Shown: positions 1 through 32,226, counted from the first letter of the stretch. The stretch is 64,000 nt of DNA from Scatophagus argus (GCF_020382885.2 NC_058502.1:11683950-11747949), one strand, 5' to 3'. Made by a program: numbers and translations. Notes: a model not told the origin generated them from the sequence alone.

Positions 1-19490
<19,490 letters not shown>

Positions 19491-19510
19491 CGTGACTGAC
19501 GGCAGGGGGT

Positions 19511-20636
19511 CTGCAGGTAAAGCATGCAACACGGCACCATTCAGTTAAATTAGACAACATTGTCCTCCCAATGAGAAACACACACACATAGATTTTTATT
19601 ATTGTAATTCGTTATTATTATCATTTTAAATACATCCTGAGATTTCAAACTGCATTAAGAATGGGTAATATTCCCTTTAAAACAAGTTTTAGAGGCAACC
19701 AGTAGGGAGTCATAGAGGCCTGAATATTAAACGGCCTAACGGTGACATCCTCTGGACAAAATAGTTCAGGTAGCCTCATGGCAGAGCATAGCCACTGGTA
19801 TGCACTTTGCTGTTATCAAGAAAGGAATAATGGACTGAGACTGAATGAGTCATCATTTCAGTGGTAGCCTATCTGTTTAATCTCACCAAGAGATAAAACT
19901 TGACCTTTATTATAGTCCTACATATTTCATTTATTTTTAGTCACTGCCTCAGCATCAGTCTTGCAGTGATGCAATGGGAGTATAAACTCGTAAAATGAAT
20001 GCTTTTCACTTGTGTCTAACATAGGCGTATAATTAGAGATTTTGTATTGCAATTCACGTGAATTAACATTCCCCAAGGCTAACTAACCAGACAGAAACAC
20101 GAGGCAGGTTTTAACTGGAGGTTAACAAGTGACAGGCAAACAAGAATGCAGTAGTGGAGACAGACACTGGAACATTAAATCAGTGCAGGCCAAAGGAAAA
20201 CACTGAGCACAGAATACACACATTGTGTTGTGCGTGTGTACCTGCTGTGATGATAAAATTACAAAGGAACAAACCAGCAACAGGAAAATAGCATCTGGCC
20301 TCAGTAAATCACAGTGATACAAATGTGCCCTGTATTGTACAAAGTCTGTGGTTACTGCTTAATTCAGTGCGCGAACAAAATTTAAAACAAGATTTTTCTC
20401 TGAACGTTTGAACTTTGGCAGCATCATAAGTAAGACCTGTTAAAGTAATGTAGTTTAAGTAAAGGATCTAGTGAAGAGAATAGCATCTCAACCCTTAAAG
20501 CACCTGTTGCACTTGTGCTCAGATGCATATATATTAAAAAATAAAAATAATAATAAAAAAAAAGAGAAATCAAGTGAAAATAAAATAGCATTCTTTACCA
20601 AAAAAATGTGAAAGGAGAAGGTGAAAGTTCACTCAC
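19511..20636. other. loxl4 intron 1 (5' UTR intron)
   Basis: This 1.1-kb interval lies between the proposed non-coding first exon (ending 20637) and the first coding exon. It is AT-rich, with an A/AAT-rich patch near 20535-20570. No other feature was recognised. Confidence 0.45.
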
Positions 20637-20720
20637 CTGGCCGGCAGCAAATGTTGCAGTGGTGGACGTCACTGGCTAGGGGAGAGTGACTGAGTGAAGG
20701 AGTGTGTCTACTAAATGCTC
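20637..20720 (-). other. loxl4: Candidate non-coding first exon (5' UTR) of loxl4
   Basis: On the minus strand a consensus donor, CCAG|GTGAGT, has its exon end at 20637. The first coding exon opens with an acceptor at 19511, only 20 nt before the ATG, so an upstream non-coding exon is required. This is the best donor I see. The right (5') boundary is a guess. Just upstream on the minus strand is a GA-rich tract (20735-20830, read as CCTCCCT repeats on the plus strand). I saw no convincing TATA box. Confidence 0.5.
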
Positions 20721-23620
20721 TCCTTAGTCAATCCTCCCCTCTTCCCTCCTTCTCCCTATATCCCTGCCTCCCTGCCTCCCTCCCTCTTTCCCTCCCTCCC
20801 TCCCCTGGGCTCTCTCTCCGTCTAGGTGTCCTTCTCTCATATAGAAGCGTTGCCTTAATTCAAACGCTAAAATGTAAAGCTTGTTTAGTAGATCGCAACC
20901 TAATTGTCTTAATAATGTTCCAACACTGTTCCCTTGAAATCCAAAAATATCAAAACAACGTGTTCCCTTCGCCGGTGGAGGATTGCCATTTTGACTTACT
21001 TTTTCTTTGCTTACATTTGTATAATCGTGGCTAAATAGTTTAAACATTGCTGAATGAGCTCTGAGATGAAACATGGGGCAGTCAGTCCTCGCAGATAACT
21101 TAATCTCATGGTTTGAGTTTGAGTCTCCAACAGCCACAAGACTTTCAGGATGGGATCTTTAGCACCTTAAATGTTATGAAAGTCATTTTCATTATTAAAT
21201 CATGTTTTTTTTTCTCTGGGTCGCACTTGCACTGATACCGCTCTTCTCCGATAGACTGAAGATGCTGTACAGTTGCGTAAAGCATCTTCAGCCTCTCTTC
21301 TCTGATAGGCTGAAGATGCTTTACACAACTGTACAGAGATTTTCACAACCTTCGAGTGAACGTGTGTTAAGTGTAACCATCAGGAAGGGCTCTGGTTCCA
21401 GAATAGTTTCAAACATCAAGTTCCAAGTGTCTTAAAGAAGCTCCCTATACCACAGGGTAGATATTTCCTTGTTGAGATGACCACAAACCACCAACTCTAA
21501 AATAGACCCAGTCTCACCGTAGCCATGGTGAACGTGACTGATGGGAATAAGCCATACAGCTCCAGCCCAGGAGTATGTTACTGTAGTGTAACCTGTCATC
21601 ATGGTATAGGATGCACAAAGATTTAACCAAACAGTTTAGGTCCAATTAAAAAAAAAAAAAGTCCTCCTTTACAGCTTTCTAACCAGGGTCAATTCAGTGC
21701 TCAGTCCTGATCTGACTTAGGTTTCCTCCAGATGTCTCCTAAGGTCTCTCTACATGTTTGAAGCTTGTTTATTTGTTTTTGAGTCACTTCAGGAGGATCT
21801 GTGACAGATTTAGCAACATGGACATTTTGGGCCTCAGGGTGTTGATAAAACTGTATTTCAGTTTTCAAGTCAAACCTCAGTGGGCACCTTTTTGAGGCAG
21901 CAAGGTTTATTCATAGACATAAAAAAAATTACAATCATGACAGGGGAGGTAGGAACTGAAAGATCAACCGCAACCGTAAAAACATGCTTATGCTAAGCTC
22001 TAGCAGGATGAAAAAAAAAAAATCACGTTACGTGATGTGTGTATTTGTGTGCACACATGTAAAGCTGTAATTGAGATGTTTGTGTGTGCAAGCGATGGTG
22101 TGACTGGGTGGCAGGATGATGGTCCCTCCCAGGCTGCTAAACCCGAACAGGAAGAGCAGACCCCCTATTAGAGGGGCCAAATCAGAGGGATCTCCAAGGC
22201 CGACAGGAAGAGGAATGAAATGCGTAAAAAGGAAAAGGGAGCCTGAAAACATAACTTGCTTTATGTGCTCCATTATGACTTGTGATGCATTGTTGCATAT
22301 CAGACAAATTGAACTAGACTAGACAGGTGCCTCTACTTGTTCGCCAGTATTTAACATCTCAGTGGGTGTGTGTGCTAGTGAGAGTGCGTTGAAAGGTCTC
22401 AGAGGGCTCAGCGTATCTGAGCGAAGCAGCTCTCTGTGGCAGAGCTCTCTCGATCTCCCTCTCTCTCCACCTCTCTAATTACACCGACCGAGCCGGCTCT
22501 GCCCTTACCCACAATCTGTGGAGGCATGAAATAAATACACGCTCTCCAACAATAAACAAGTGCCTTTTCAAACGACAGCACCTCCTCACACTCACCCCCA
22601 CTGCCGTCTCTCCAGGCTTTCATAATGCTTTTACTTTCGTACTGGCTAGAGGAGCTTATAGGCAGGTTATATTGCTGCAAGTGCACAGAGCTGTGCATAG
22701 AAGCTGACATCACCAGATCTGACATCAAAAAGGCCACCATTTGCTTTAACCACAAGGTGGGCTCAAATGTGATGTTGAGGTTAACAATATTATATATTCA
22801 ACTTTAGCGTGCTAGCATGAATACCTTCACATGTCCCCTTAACCCTGATATGTAATGGTTGACAATCCTTCATACAGCCAAAAAGTAAGACTTTAAATGT
22901 ATATATGCAAATTTAAAGGGATCTTTCAGCAGTTCAGTACATGTACTTTCACATAGCCAGAGGAATAAAGGACAGTTAAAAAAAAAAAAAAAAAAAAAAA
23001 AAGACATCCTGATTTTAGTCCTAAAATAGCGGCCTCCTAAATACCCCCTTCTTTCAACTGTCATGTGTCTTGTTTGTAAGACAGGCTTTCTGTTACAGCA
23101 GACATGCATTCGCAGGTGGCACCAGGCTTCAGTTTTCAGTTCCTGTCTCTGTAGCATGATGGTTGCATTTTCCCACACATTTTCTGTACTGTTAGTCATG
23201 TCTCTGTCTCCCACTGGTCTGGGTGGTTACAGATTCCCTAACGCAGCTTTCATGCTGGCCACACAAGTATATCGTACTAATGATGACAGGGCTGCCATAC
23301 CCCCCCCCACCCCCACCCCCACCACCACCAGTCTGGACTGCTTTGACTGAGGGGTTTTGAGCATCAGGAATGACTTAGTGCAACATCTTGGTCCCTAGAG
23401 ATAAAAAAAAAAGGATGAATGTATATGCACTGCATAGGCTGGTGACGTTGGTGACTTATTACAGCTCAGACCTCTTATGTGCAACACTGCCACCTTGTGG
23501 CAGACAGCAAAAACACACACCACTGCCAGAAAATTCACATTTTCATGTTAGCAGTAGTAACCACATATTGCAGACATTTTCTCTTAGTCATTATTCAAGT
23601 AGACTCACAAATAGATTGTT
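20721..23620. other. Intergenic region between loxl4 and the TTC31-like gene
   Basis: Because the two genes are co-oriented, this stretch holds the upstream region of loxl4 and the sequence beyond the 3' end of the TTC31-like gene. Contents: a pyrimidine-rich CCTCCCT tract (20735-20830), an almost perfect 30-bp inverted repeat (21265-21336) and a poly-A run of about 26 (22978-23003). No protein-coding gene is recognisable. Confidence 0.5.
21265..21336. repeat. Near-perfect 30-bp inverted repeat with 12-nt loop
   Basis: The arm at 21265-21294 (starting CTGTACAGTTGCGTAAAGCA) is the reverse complement of 21307-21336 (ending TTTACACAACTGTACAG), with one mismatch in 30. The loop is 21295-21306. 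A further partial copy of the TGAAGATGCT motif lies just left, at 21257-21266. An RNA from either strand would form a long hairpin. There is no coding context. Confidence 0.85.
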
Positions 23621-24105
23621 CAAATACATTTATTAAATATAAAAGACTCTTCTGCAGTGCAGTAATGATAATACAAAATATTTAGAGGATTAACAGAATT
23701 GCAGTGCTCTGGTTATTGATGTGTACATCATAATTAAAAATTTGTGTTCCTGAAATAGTTTAAAACAAGGTAAAAACAATAAAAACATACTAAATCGCAC
23801 AAACTAAACTGTCCAAATTTGAAATATCAACAAGATGAAATCAAAATATGCAATGGTAAAGCATTTTATTAAGTCTGCAAAATCAAATGCAGTGTGCGGC
23901 CACAGTTAACTGCACCAGTCAAATAAGGAATAAGCAAGTTTGTTAAACTGACAAGTGTAGTCTTAAAATTTGGTGTCAAATTTCCTTTTAAGCCACAAAC
24001 AAAGTAATATGAGAAAAGTATAAGTGCAACACGTGACAATGTTTGCACCAATGGTTCTTAATAATGCCAGTTTTTTAAAGCCAGACATAAACAGAAGCGG
24101 GAACA

Positions 24106-24111
24106 TTTATT
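24106..24111 (-). terminator. Candidate poly(A) signal AATAAA, TTC31-like gene
   Basis: This is the first canonical hexamer on the minus strand after the stop at 26336. Alternatives lie at 23865-23870 and 23629-23634. Confidence 0.35.
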
Positions 24112-25250
24112 TAGGCTACCATAAATTGAAAAGACAAACAAAGTTAAAAGCTGCACTCAGCTTTTAAGGTATGTTGTAAAAAAAAAAAAACAAAAAAAAA
24201 ACCCAAAACAAATAGAAAAAAAACCTTAGATATAAATAGGAAAATAAATACTCTCACTATGCAGTGCATAGTTCACTAGTGAACGTAGTGTGGACTTAAG
24301 CCAGGTGTTGTAGCTCTATTTCCTGTCTAGTGGATAATGGAGAAGCATGTGAAAGGGTCTTAATGCACTGTCTAGTGTTGAAACTCAAGAAAGAACAAAG
24401 CTGTGATTGCAAAGCCATCAGATGAACATTCTTTGGTTCACTGAAATACTGAAATGGAGATTCCCTCCCCCCCCCCCCCCCAAAGTCAAAAACACTGCTC
24501 TTCAAGGTTTGAAAGTTGTGTTACGTGTGTGTGTGTGTGTGTTGCACATGACTGAGCATGAATTCTTGCAGGGCACTGTCCTGTAGTATGACTTTCTTTC
24601 TCAACGGCATCATCATGTCTGTCATAGTTATTCACAACCTACAAAAACAGCCTACCTGTGCCAGAGGTGGTGGGCTTAGCGTAGCTCTGACACAGAACTG
24701 ACGATCAGGTCGGCACTTTTCTTTTGCATAGACATAAAGCACTGTGATGTTTATCCCCCAAATGTACCTGGAAAGCATACTGCATATTGTAATAGTGAGA
24801 TAAAGATTTATGACATTTTTTTTAAGGCAATTCTTTCATACTGGGTATGCAGAGCACTGCTGCAACTAGTTCTTCTATTACTAAGTGGAGAGTGGAACTG
24901 AAAAATGTCACCTCCGCCATTTCATGCAATCCAGCACGACAAAACCAAAACCTGTGGCTTCAAAATTGCCAGCATCGAAACAAACCCTCTCTGATACAAT
25001 CTCAAAAGCACTGCAGCTCTTATAAAAAGGAGGGCTTTATCCTACTGAATTGCATGATATCTTCAGGTGTGTCTTCTGCACCCAGCAAGAATGCTTATGG
25101 AGCACAAGTCCTTCATAACATGCAGTGTGTGCAATTCAATTGGTCAACAAAAGGGCAGCCAATAGTTAAATAAAATGGAATATACACCTAATCCATGAAA
25201 TATTAGCCATTTTCCAATCACTCGAATAATTTTATCCATGTATGATCATC

Positions 25251-25595
25251 TTAAACCTGCAGTGCGGAACTTTGGTCTCCCCCTTCTGGCAGTGAGAGTT
25301 ATTAGACAAACACTGTCAACATGCAGGATATGAGGTCTAAGGCTCTGCCATACTCCTGATTGCTGTAGCCAACTCCATCAGTGCCCATCAGTTCCCACAA
25401 ACAAATCTTTGCTAAGGCTACTGACGGTCCAGCTCAGGAAAGTCACCACAGACTCCAGATTTTAAAACTCGGCTATAGTACGAAATACAAAGAGATTTAT
25501 GTGGCGGTGACAGGCTTAATCAGCACTGTGTCAACTTGTGTGGCAAGGGCTTGAATGTAATGGACTCCTGACAAAGTCCCGCACTCCAGGTTTAA
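25251..25595. mobile_element. TTAA-flanked MITE
   Basis: The left end reads TTAAACCTGCAGTGCGGAAC (25251-25270). The right end is its inverted counterpart, GTCCCGCACTCCAGGTTTAA (25576-25595). About 20 of the outer 23 bp match. TTAA at both outermost ends suggests a piggyBac-type target duplication. At 345 bp with no reading frame it is a non-autonomous element. It lies downstream of the TTC31-like stop codon, probably within its 3' UTR. Confidence 0.75.
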
Positions 25596-26335
25596 CTATA
25601 CAGCACAGTATAAATGCACATCTCAGGGTCTCTGTCGCTCACTGGCTAAAAGAAAATCCTTATCTGCATAGGGAAGGGTACTGAAATGTCAGGTACATCA
25701 ATGTGCTGATATCGGCACAAGAAAGACAAGTGGGAAGGAGCCCCAGTATGAAATGCAGACTGGTGTGAGCAGTTGTGGGCCAGGGATAAATCAAAACTAT
25801 TAAAAATCAGCTCCACACACTGCAAGGTGAAGTATCGGTCAAGAGACTGAACTTCAAAAATGGGGAACAACACAGCTTTGTGGTGGAAAAAAATCCCCAG
25901 GATTGTCCCTAATGAACCTAGTGCCAGTTTCGCTTCCTTGTAATGTCGTAGGCCTGTGAGGGTGGGTTACATGCATTAAAGCCAGGAGAGGTCACCATGT
26001 GCCATGAAACTCTGCGATTATAAAGGTTTTCAAAGACTGCAACAGGTTGCTTTTTGCACCCCTCTGGTTTACGTTGTACTATTAAGCAGTATTGTTCAAT
26101 TTAGTCTTGGAATGAAATACAAACCTTCATACTCTCAGTCTTTTGTAGCATATGCGTGACTATCCCCGCCTTGGAGCCCGAATGTTGGTTCTGATCCTTT
26201 GACTACTACTGGTCCATTCTGCAGACAGAAAATATTTTTAGCCCAGAGAACTTGGTCCAGTAAGTGCTAGCTCCTTTGGCTCGGTCTGTGCATCTCAGTT
26301 TCCTGTGCACTACTGGGGCTGAGAACAGGCTGAGT

Positions 26336-29300
26336 TCAAGGCTGCCAGGTCTTCCTGTCCTTGCCTTTCTGATCAGGAATGTGTTTGTAGCGACATTTGT
26401 CCCCAAAATGGCAGCCGGTGGTTCTCCAGAAGTAACACTCATCTCCGTTCACTGGGCCACGTCGTCGCGGTCTGGGCAGAGAGGAAGGTGACGTAAATAG
26501 AGACACAACAAGAAACGTATGATTTCAGTGGCCGAGTAGAGATCATAAAGTGAGGCTGAAGTGCTTCTTACCCAGCAGCTGCCCCTGCCTGCTGTGTGGC
26601 AGGGAGACAGGTCTTAAGTGGGAAAGGAAGGACTCTCTGAGTGCGACGGTCAGGATAACGCACCACTAGACGCGTGTTCTCAATACAATAACCCTGCGAG
26701 AGGAAGGACACATGCCAATTCTCAGTCCACAACAGACAGAAGACTGAAAGAAGAGAACCAAACAAGTGCTTACGTTTAGTTTCTCCATGGCGCGAGCGGC
26801 CATGTTTGCATTCTTGAAGTTGACAAAGGCACAGAATCGCTCATGCAGCACACGGATGCTCTCTATCTCACCATACCTACAAGGCAAAGCAAACACCTTA
26901 ACAGAAAAGTCAATAACTAACTTGGTTAAATATTAGATTTCCATGTTCAAAGTGATGCAAACAGAAGTGATTGCTGACATGCCTTTCCAGTTGAGGAATT
27001 CACGATAGGAATGTGAGTGATTACATGGCCTGATTTTAAGTCATAAATTAGGTTAGTAAGAAATAGTTTACCAGATGAGGATCATACATTTTGAAAAGGT
27101 CCCATAGGTGTTTCTCAGTTAGCTCAGTCGTCACATTTCCCACCCACAGAGATGGACAAGGGCTTCTGGAGGAAAAAAGAAAGAATGTGACTGTCAGCAA
27201 TAAAATCTCAGAAATTTTCAGAAACATATATATATATGTGTGTGTGTTAAACTTCACAAAAAAAACCCACAAAAGATATCAATAAAAACAAATCCATAAA
27301 CTAAGGTCAACAAAATCAATTTTAGTCACAAGAGATGCCACCAACCCCTCTGTACCCTCACTTTGATTGGACAAACAAATGGTCACCTACCCTGGTTGCA
27401 CAACAGATGGGTCTTGGCTTCCACCTGCAAAACAAAAGAGCTTCATCAACAGAATATAGAGAAAAAAGGTGTGTGTTATTGGCATATAATCTAGTGCATT
27501 ACTTACTAGACTCCAGACTTGCAAATGAAAATATTGTGCCTTTTAAAAATATATTCATGTGCTCTTACTCTTGGCAATGTCAGAATAAGCTGTCAGAACA
27601 GCCTGCACAGTTGAAAATTTTTCCAGCAGCATAACACTTTGCCCCTCGTCAAAACCAAGCTCCTGAGGAAAGAATCGTGAGAAGAAATATCCAGTCAAGT
27701 CAGTTTTGAAGCGACTAGTTAAATAACAAATGCTGCTTCTAAAAAAAAAACAAATTAAAAAAAAAATTCAGAGGAAGCTCGGCTATTTTCATTCATAGCA
27801 ACCGAGCTTTACAGGAAACACCTTTGACAACTTGCACGTGCATTTACCATTAACTGCAGCACTTTGCAGTTAAAAAGGTCAATGGCAGCCTCCTCACAGT
27901 CTTTGTCCAGTTTCAGCACCTGCTCCATAGCCTTCTCTGCCTCACTGTACCGCTGCAGCGTACACAAAAGACCCACAAAAACTAGTTAGTTAAAGGCTAA
28001 TCTTATTACAACCAAAGCTGCATCTCATGAGCACAGTAGCCTCTCCCCTTACCTTCATGCCCATGAGAGCACTGCCCTGGCGGAAGTGTCCTTTGGGCCA
28101 GTCTGGGGCCAGCTGAATGGAGCGTTCAGCATCTGCCAGGGCCTGAGGGTACTGCTCCAAGCAGTAATAACAATAGGAACGATTCCCAAAAAACCTACAG
28201 GACATAATGTTAACAAAAAAATGCAAGGGGAATATGTTACATGTATCGAAAATGTATGCACCCCCCTAATAAAGTCATAAGCACAGATGACGTACCTGTT
28301 ATCCTTTGGATCACATTTGATGGCGTCTGTAAACATGGCGACTGCTTGTGCGTACTGCCCCTCTTGCACTAACTTTATCCCTTTTTCTGCTGGAAAGAAA
28401 ACAAGCTTGTAAATAATTCTCTGGTGAGCAGTGCTGGACACTGACACGCTTGTACAAAAGGTATGTGCAACTAATAATATTTCCTTGAAGGCTTTGTTTC
28501 TTTTTCAGTGAATGACCTGCTGGAGGGCTGATGCAGAAGTCAGTCCTTACCTGTCAGTGATGCGCTTTTCTTGGACATGGTGTCAGTTCCATTTGTCTTT
28601 AAGAAAAATATCATCAGTTCATTAATCCCTGCTGTGAAAATACACTTGGTCATAAAGTTATTAACAATCCAATTAATCATCTGATTTGCATTAAATATTT
28701 AGAAATATATTTACTGCAGAGAAAACAATAAAACATCAGCCTAATTCAAGACACAAATAGCCGAGGTTTAAGCCTCATCCTACAGATGAGAAATACTAGG
28801 TTAATACACACACACACACACACTGAAGCAACTTTTGCAAAGGCTTCCATGGTGCAGAGTCCACTTTTCTACACACTGAACTTTGGAACTGCTGTCACAA
28901 CAAAAATAGCTGGCAGTTATGCTGGGGACTCCTGCTATATCGTCTTACATCATCCACTAGAACTTACTCACCTCTCTCCTTGCCTCATTCTCCTTGTTTT
29001 CTTTGGACTTGCGACTTGATCCTTTGGGTTTGACATGGCTAGCAGCATTAGCAAAGAAGGCACTGCTCACATCCCACTCTGGCTCCTGTGGGACACAAAG
29101 TCCAACATCATGTGTCATCCAAGCCCTGCATGAACATGAATAATGCTCTAATGTCCCCTACCTCTTCAGTGGATCTGGCTTGGGTCTTCTGACGTCCTTT
29201 GATTGCTGAAGGAGGCACGACAGGAGTAGCAACATTCTTGTTTGAGGCAGCTGCCTCGTTTTCCAAGTCTTTTTGCATTCTTTCTCTCTCCTCTTCAGCT

Positions 29301-32226
29301 CCGACTTCTGCTTCTGACTCGCTCTCATCCAGCTCAGAGTCTGCACCTCCATCTTCATCCTCCTCATCCTAAAGCACAGGACCATATATTACATATGATA
29401 TATATACACAGTATATACAGTGCATTCTAGGAAGGATTCATGTGAGTGAATGATGTGTTTACCCGTTCAGCACTCTCATTTTGCTTCACCTGCTTCTTAC
29501 GTTTTCGGTGGCGCTGAAACAGAGGCAGTACTTGACACATCAGAAAATATGTGACTCTACCCATAGCAGACGTTTTTTGTTTTTTTTTTAATTAAAAGTG
29601 CATCAAGTAGGATCTTCAACAATTAGGAATTTGCGTGTTCACCTTCCTCTTGGCTTTGCGTCGCTCCACCTTCCGTCTGACCTTCTCTTCCTCACTCAGA
29701 TCCTCCTCTCCATTCAATGCATCCTAAACAAAGCCACGCACAGACAGTTCAATAGTGCACATTGTACTGTCCGCTTCGCTGGCATGCCAATGCCCTGCCA
29801 GTCTGACAACATTTGTTTACCTGTGACAAAGTGGCGTCATCACTTGGGTCAAGGGTTGCGCCACCACAGTCCATCTGCTCCTCCTGCTGCTGGACTGGGG
29901 GGCCTGTTGCGAGATACACAGCGCATCAACTCTCAAGAAACTTGACTATGTCTTCCGCCAGTTGAAACTACTCTAATCATGCCCCTTGTTCTTAAAATGG
30001 GGCAGCATACATGAAACTCTGCACAGCTTGTCTTTGTTTATGTTCTTGTACATTATGTTTCATAATACCTTATAAGAAAGAAAAGTGTACAAAAATTAAC
30101 ACGTGTGCTTTTAAAAATAACAACACTGATGCTCCACAATAATGTTGCTCTATAAAAGATGTTTGACATTTTGTGCATCAAATCAAATAAGCTGAGCGTG
30201 ATCTTTGTAACAGCTAAAAACCTGTTGTCTGGATTGCAAACAAACATGTTTCTCCTTCCTCATTCACATTCAGGTCCAACTGCTACAACCTTTGATAACT
30301 GGAAATCTAAGTGACATAGGGTGGAGACAGGAAATCTGATGTAATGCTTTCTTATTTATAAAAAAAAAAAAAAAAAAAGCTGAATCTGAGACAAAAGGAC
30401 ACACAGTACAAAAAACTGCTCATTCAGAATAATTCAAGTTCTTTTTCTGTCTTAAGACAGGGATGTTTACGCTTACACATGCGACTCACTCATGATGACT
30501 TTTCTCAGGAACTTTGTGGGAAAAAATTAAATATGTTGTGTGTGTGTGTGTGTGTGTGTACACATGTTGGAAGGCGTAGATCAGATCAAACTAGAACCTT
30601 GCTGCTCATTTAGGCCCAATGGCAGCACTCAAATGGCAAAACAAAAGGAAGCAAAAACACCAGACCATGCGAGAATCTATGTGGTTTCAGATTTCCATTT
30701 GTTTAGCAAAGATCTCTGCAGCAGTGACAAATTCATACTTCTTCTGTGACTCATGTTGGGACTCGTGAGGCACTGAGTAGGTGCCTGCAACCCTTACGCT
30801 GCTCAGTGCAGTTTTGCTCAATTCTCTATGTGCTGCAGACTATATTTCAAGTAGGAAAGAGATGACAAGCAGCAACTGATCTTCCTCATTATTTGCCTCA
30901 ACATCTACATACAAACATCCACACATATGGTACTGGGCACTGGGGCTGTGTTCAACATTTTAGACAGTGCTGATTAATGCTCCAAACATATGATTAGAGA
31001 AAAACAACAAAAGTCTCAGTGTAACATTAAGACTATCAATTCATTCATCCGTGTACATTCCAGCACACTTGTTTTGCATCCAACTAATTCTCATTGGCTT
31101 TGGCACAGTGAAGATCCCACCGTTTTGCCATCGCATAGAGTTACTGTCTCCAAACATACATAGAAAGTGGAAGGAATTTCAGCTGTCCGTGTCTGGCTCA
31201 CTACTCAAATATCAAGAAACAACCACAGCTCAAGCACAGGGCCATCCCATTGGTGTGAACCAGGCTTTTTGCTAAATCTATTAACTATAATGGATTGCCC
31301 TCCTGACAAATAAACTATACGAGACCCACGGACAAAAGCAACAAAAGAGGCTCAGGGTCTCCCCTTCAAGAAGACTTCTTAAATTGGTGTACAGTCGAAA
31401 GGTGAGCTCTTTCCACAGGAATGCAAAATAACAGCATTCATCATCACAGAGCGGGGCTTTAACCAGGAAATCAGCTCCATGACTCTTTTTCTTTACTGTT
31501 CCTCAAACTTGTCATAACACAGAAAGAAAGAAAGAAGGAAGGAGAGACACAGATGGTAACGTTATCATGAAAATAATCACCACTAAATCAAATGTCAATG
31601 ATGTTATGTGATTTGAGGAACTGATTAAAGACACTGGTGTTTACACAGGGAACATGCTCAGTGAAGCATCAGTCTTTTTACCCAACTGTTGTGGGTGATG
31701 GACTTGAGTCTCACATGGTGGGTTTTTTTTTTTGGGGGGGGGGGGGGGGATTTAAGGAGGCACCAAAGATTTACGAAAGAGGTTTCTAAGATGCTCTTTC
31801 CCCGTAAGTCGGTAAACTAAAACTGGAAATTGAACACATGGAGAAACAAAAAGAGGAACAAAAGTGTGAACACATGACTTATAGAAAGAAATACGTTATC
31901 ACGGCTTCTTGGCACCCAGTGAGCAAACTTGGAAGTGGTGCAAGCAAGGGTGGAACTGGCATGAGGGGAACTTTCATTGTTTAACCCGAGAAAAAGTCAG
32001 CGAGAAAGACAACTGCGAAACACGACCGCAAATATATCGTTCAGTAACCAGCGTGTTAGATTTTCTCGGCAGTTTCATTTTCACACGCGTTACATTATCG
32101 TTTAAAGAACCTGTTGAACTTGTGGTGGACTTTAGAAAGTTTTGAAAAAAAAAAAAAAAAAAAACTGGGACATTTCTTACCGCTCCCGAGTCCCAACAAT
32201 CGGCATATATCTCTGGTGAATTTCAT
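26336..32226 (-). CDS. TPR-RRM-CCCH zinc finger protein, TTC31-like
   Basis: Coding exons in transcript order: 32226-32181, 29903-29821, 29723-29643, 29513-29463, 29368-29162, 29085-28972, 28596-28551, 28389-28296, 28194-28053, 27952-27848, 27662-27569, 27424-27391, 27165-27088, 26876-26774, 26693-26572, 26471-26336 (1536 nt, 511 residues plus TGA). Features: Lys/Arg-rich segment near 58-80 (possible nuclear signal); acidic stretch about 88-115; EPEWDVSSAFF near 157; TPR repeats about 210-320 (AEKGIKLVQEGQYAQAV, NRSYCYYCLEQYPQALADAE); an RRM about 368-445 with RNP2-like LWVGNV and RNP1-like FCAFVNF; and a C-x7-C-x5-C-x3-H finger near 478-497 (ECYFWRTTGCHFGDKCRYKH). Inferred role: RNA binding with a TPR protein-interaction surface. 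The TPR block and the EWDVSSAF motif recall TTC31, but I am unsure of the formal name, so no symbol is given. Introns other than the first hold nothing I recognise. Confidence 0.85.
29904..32180. other. Intron 1 of the TTC31-like gene
   Basis: This 2.3-kb intron is bounded by GTAAGA at 32180 and CGCAACAG at 29904. It contains a poly-A run (30360-30378), a GT run (30537-30559), an abutting T11-G16 homopolymer pair (31723-31749) and a poly-A run beside the first exon (32144-32164). No other gene was seen. Confidence 0.55.
31723..31749. repeat. T11-G16 homopolymer junction
   Basis: Eleven T are followed directly by sixteen G within intron 1 of the TTC31-like gene. It is unusual among the A/T homopolymers of this window. 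The length may be unreliable because such runs are hard to sequence. Confidence 0.9.

Larger units (their letters stand above)
24106..26335 (-). other. Probable 3' UTR of the TTC31-like gene
   Basis: The minus-strand stop codon is at 26338-26336. Reading on, the first canonical AATAAA I find is the complement of TTTATT at 24106-24111, with others at 23865-23870 and 23629-23634. The 3' UTR would then be 2.2-2.7 kb and would contain the MITE at 25251-25595. A shorter UTR using a variant signal is possible. Confidence 0.4.

Noticed and set aside
20724..21137. 137-codon open frame on the minus strand upstream of loxl4
   Set aside because: The C-terminal half is Gly/Arg/Glu low complexity from the CCTCCCT tract; no homology signature. 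More likely promoter or 5' UTR DNA.
27072..27087. Alternative donor (GTAAAC at 27071) extending the RRM exon of the TTC31-like gene
   Set aside because: Using it puts a stop codon at the start of the next exon. The donor GTATGA at 27087 joins ...LFK to MYGEIES in frame and completes the RRM.
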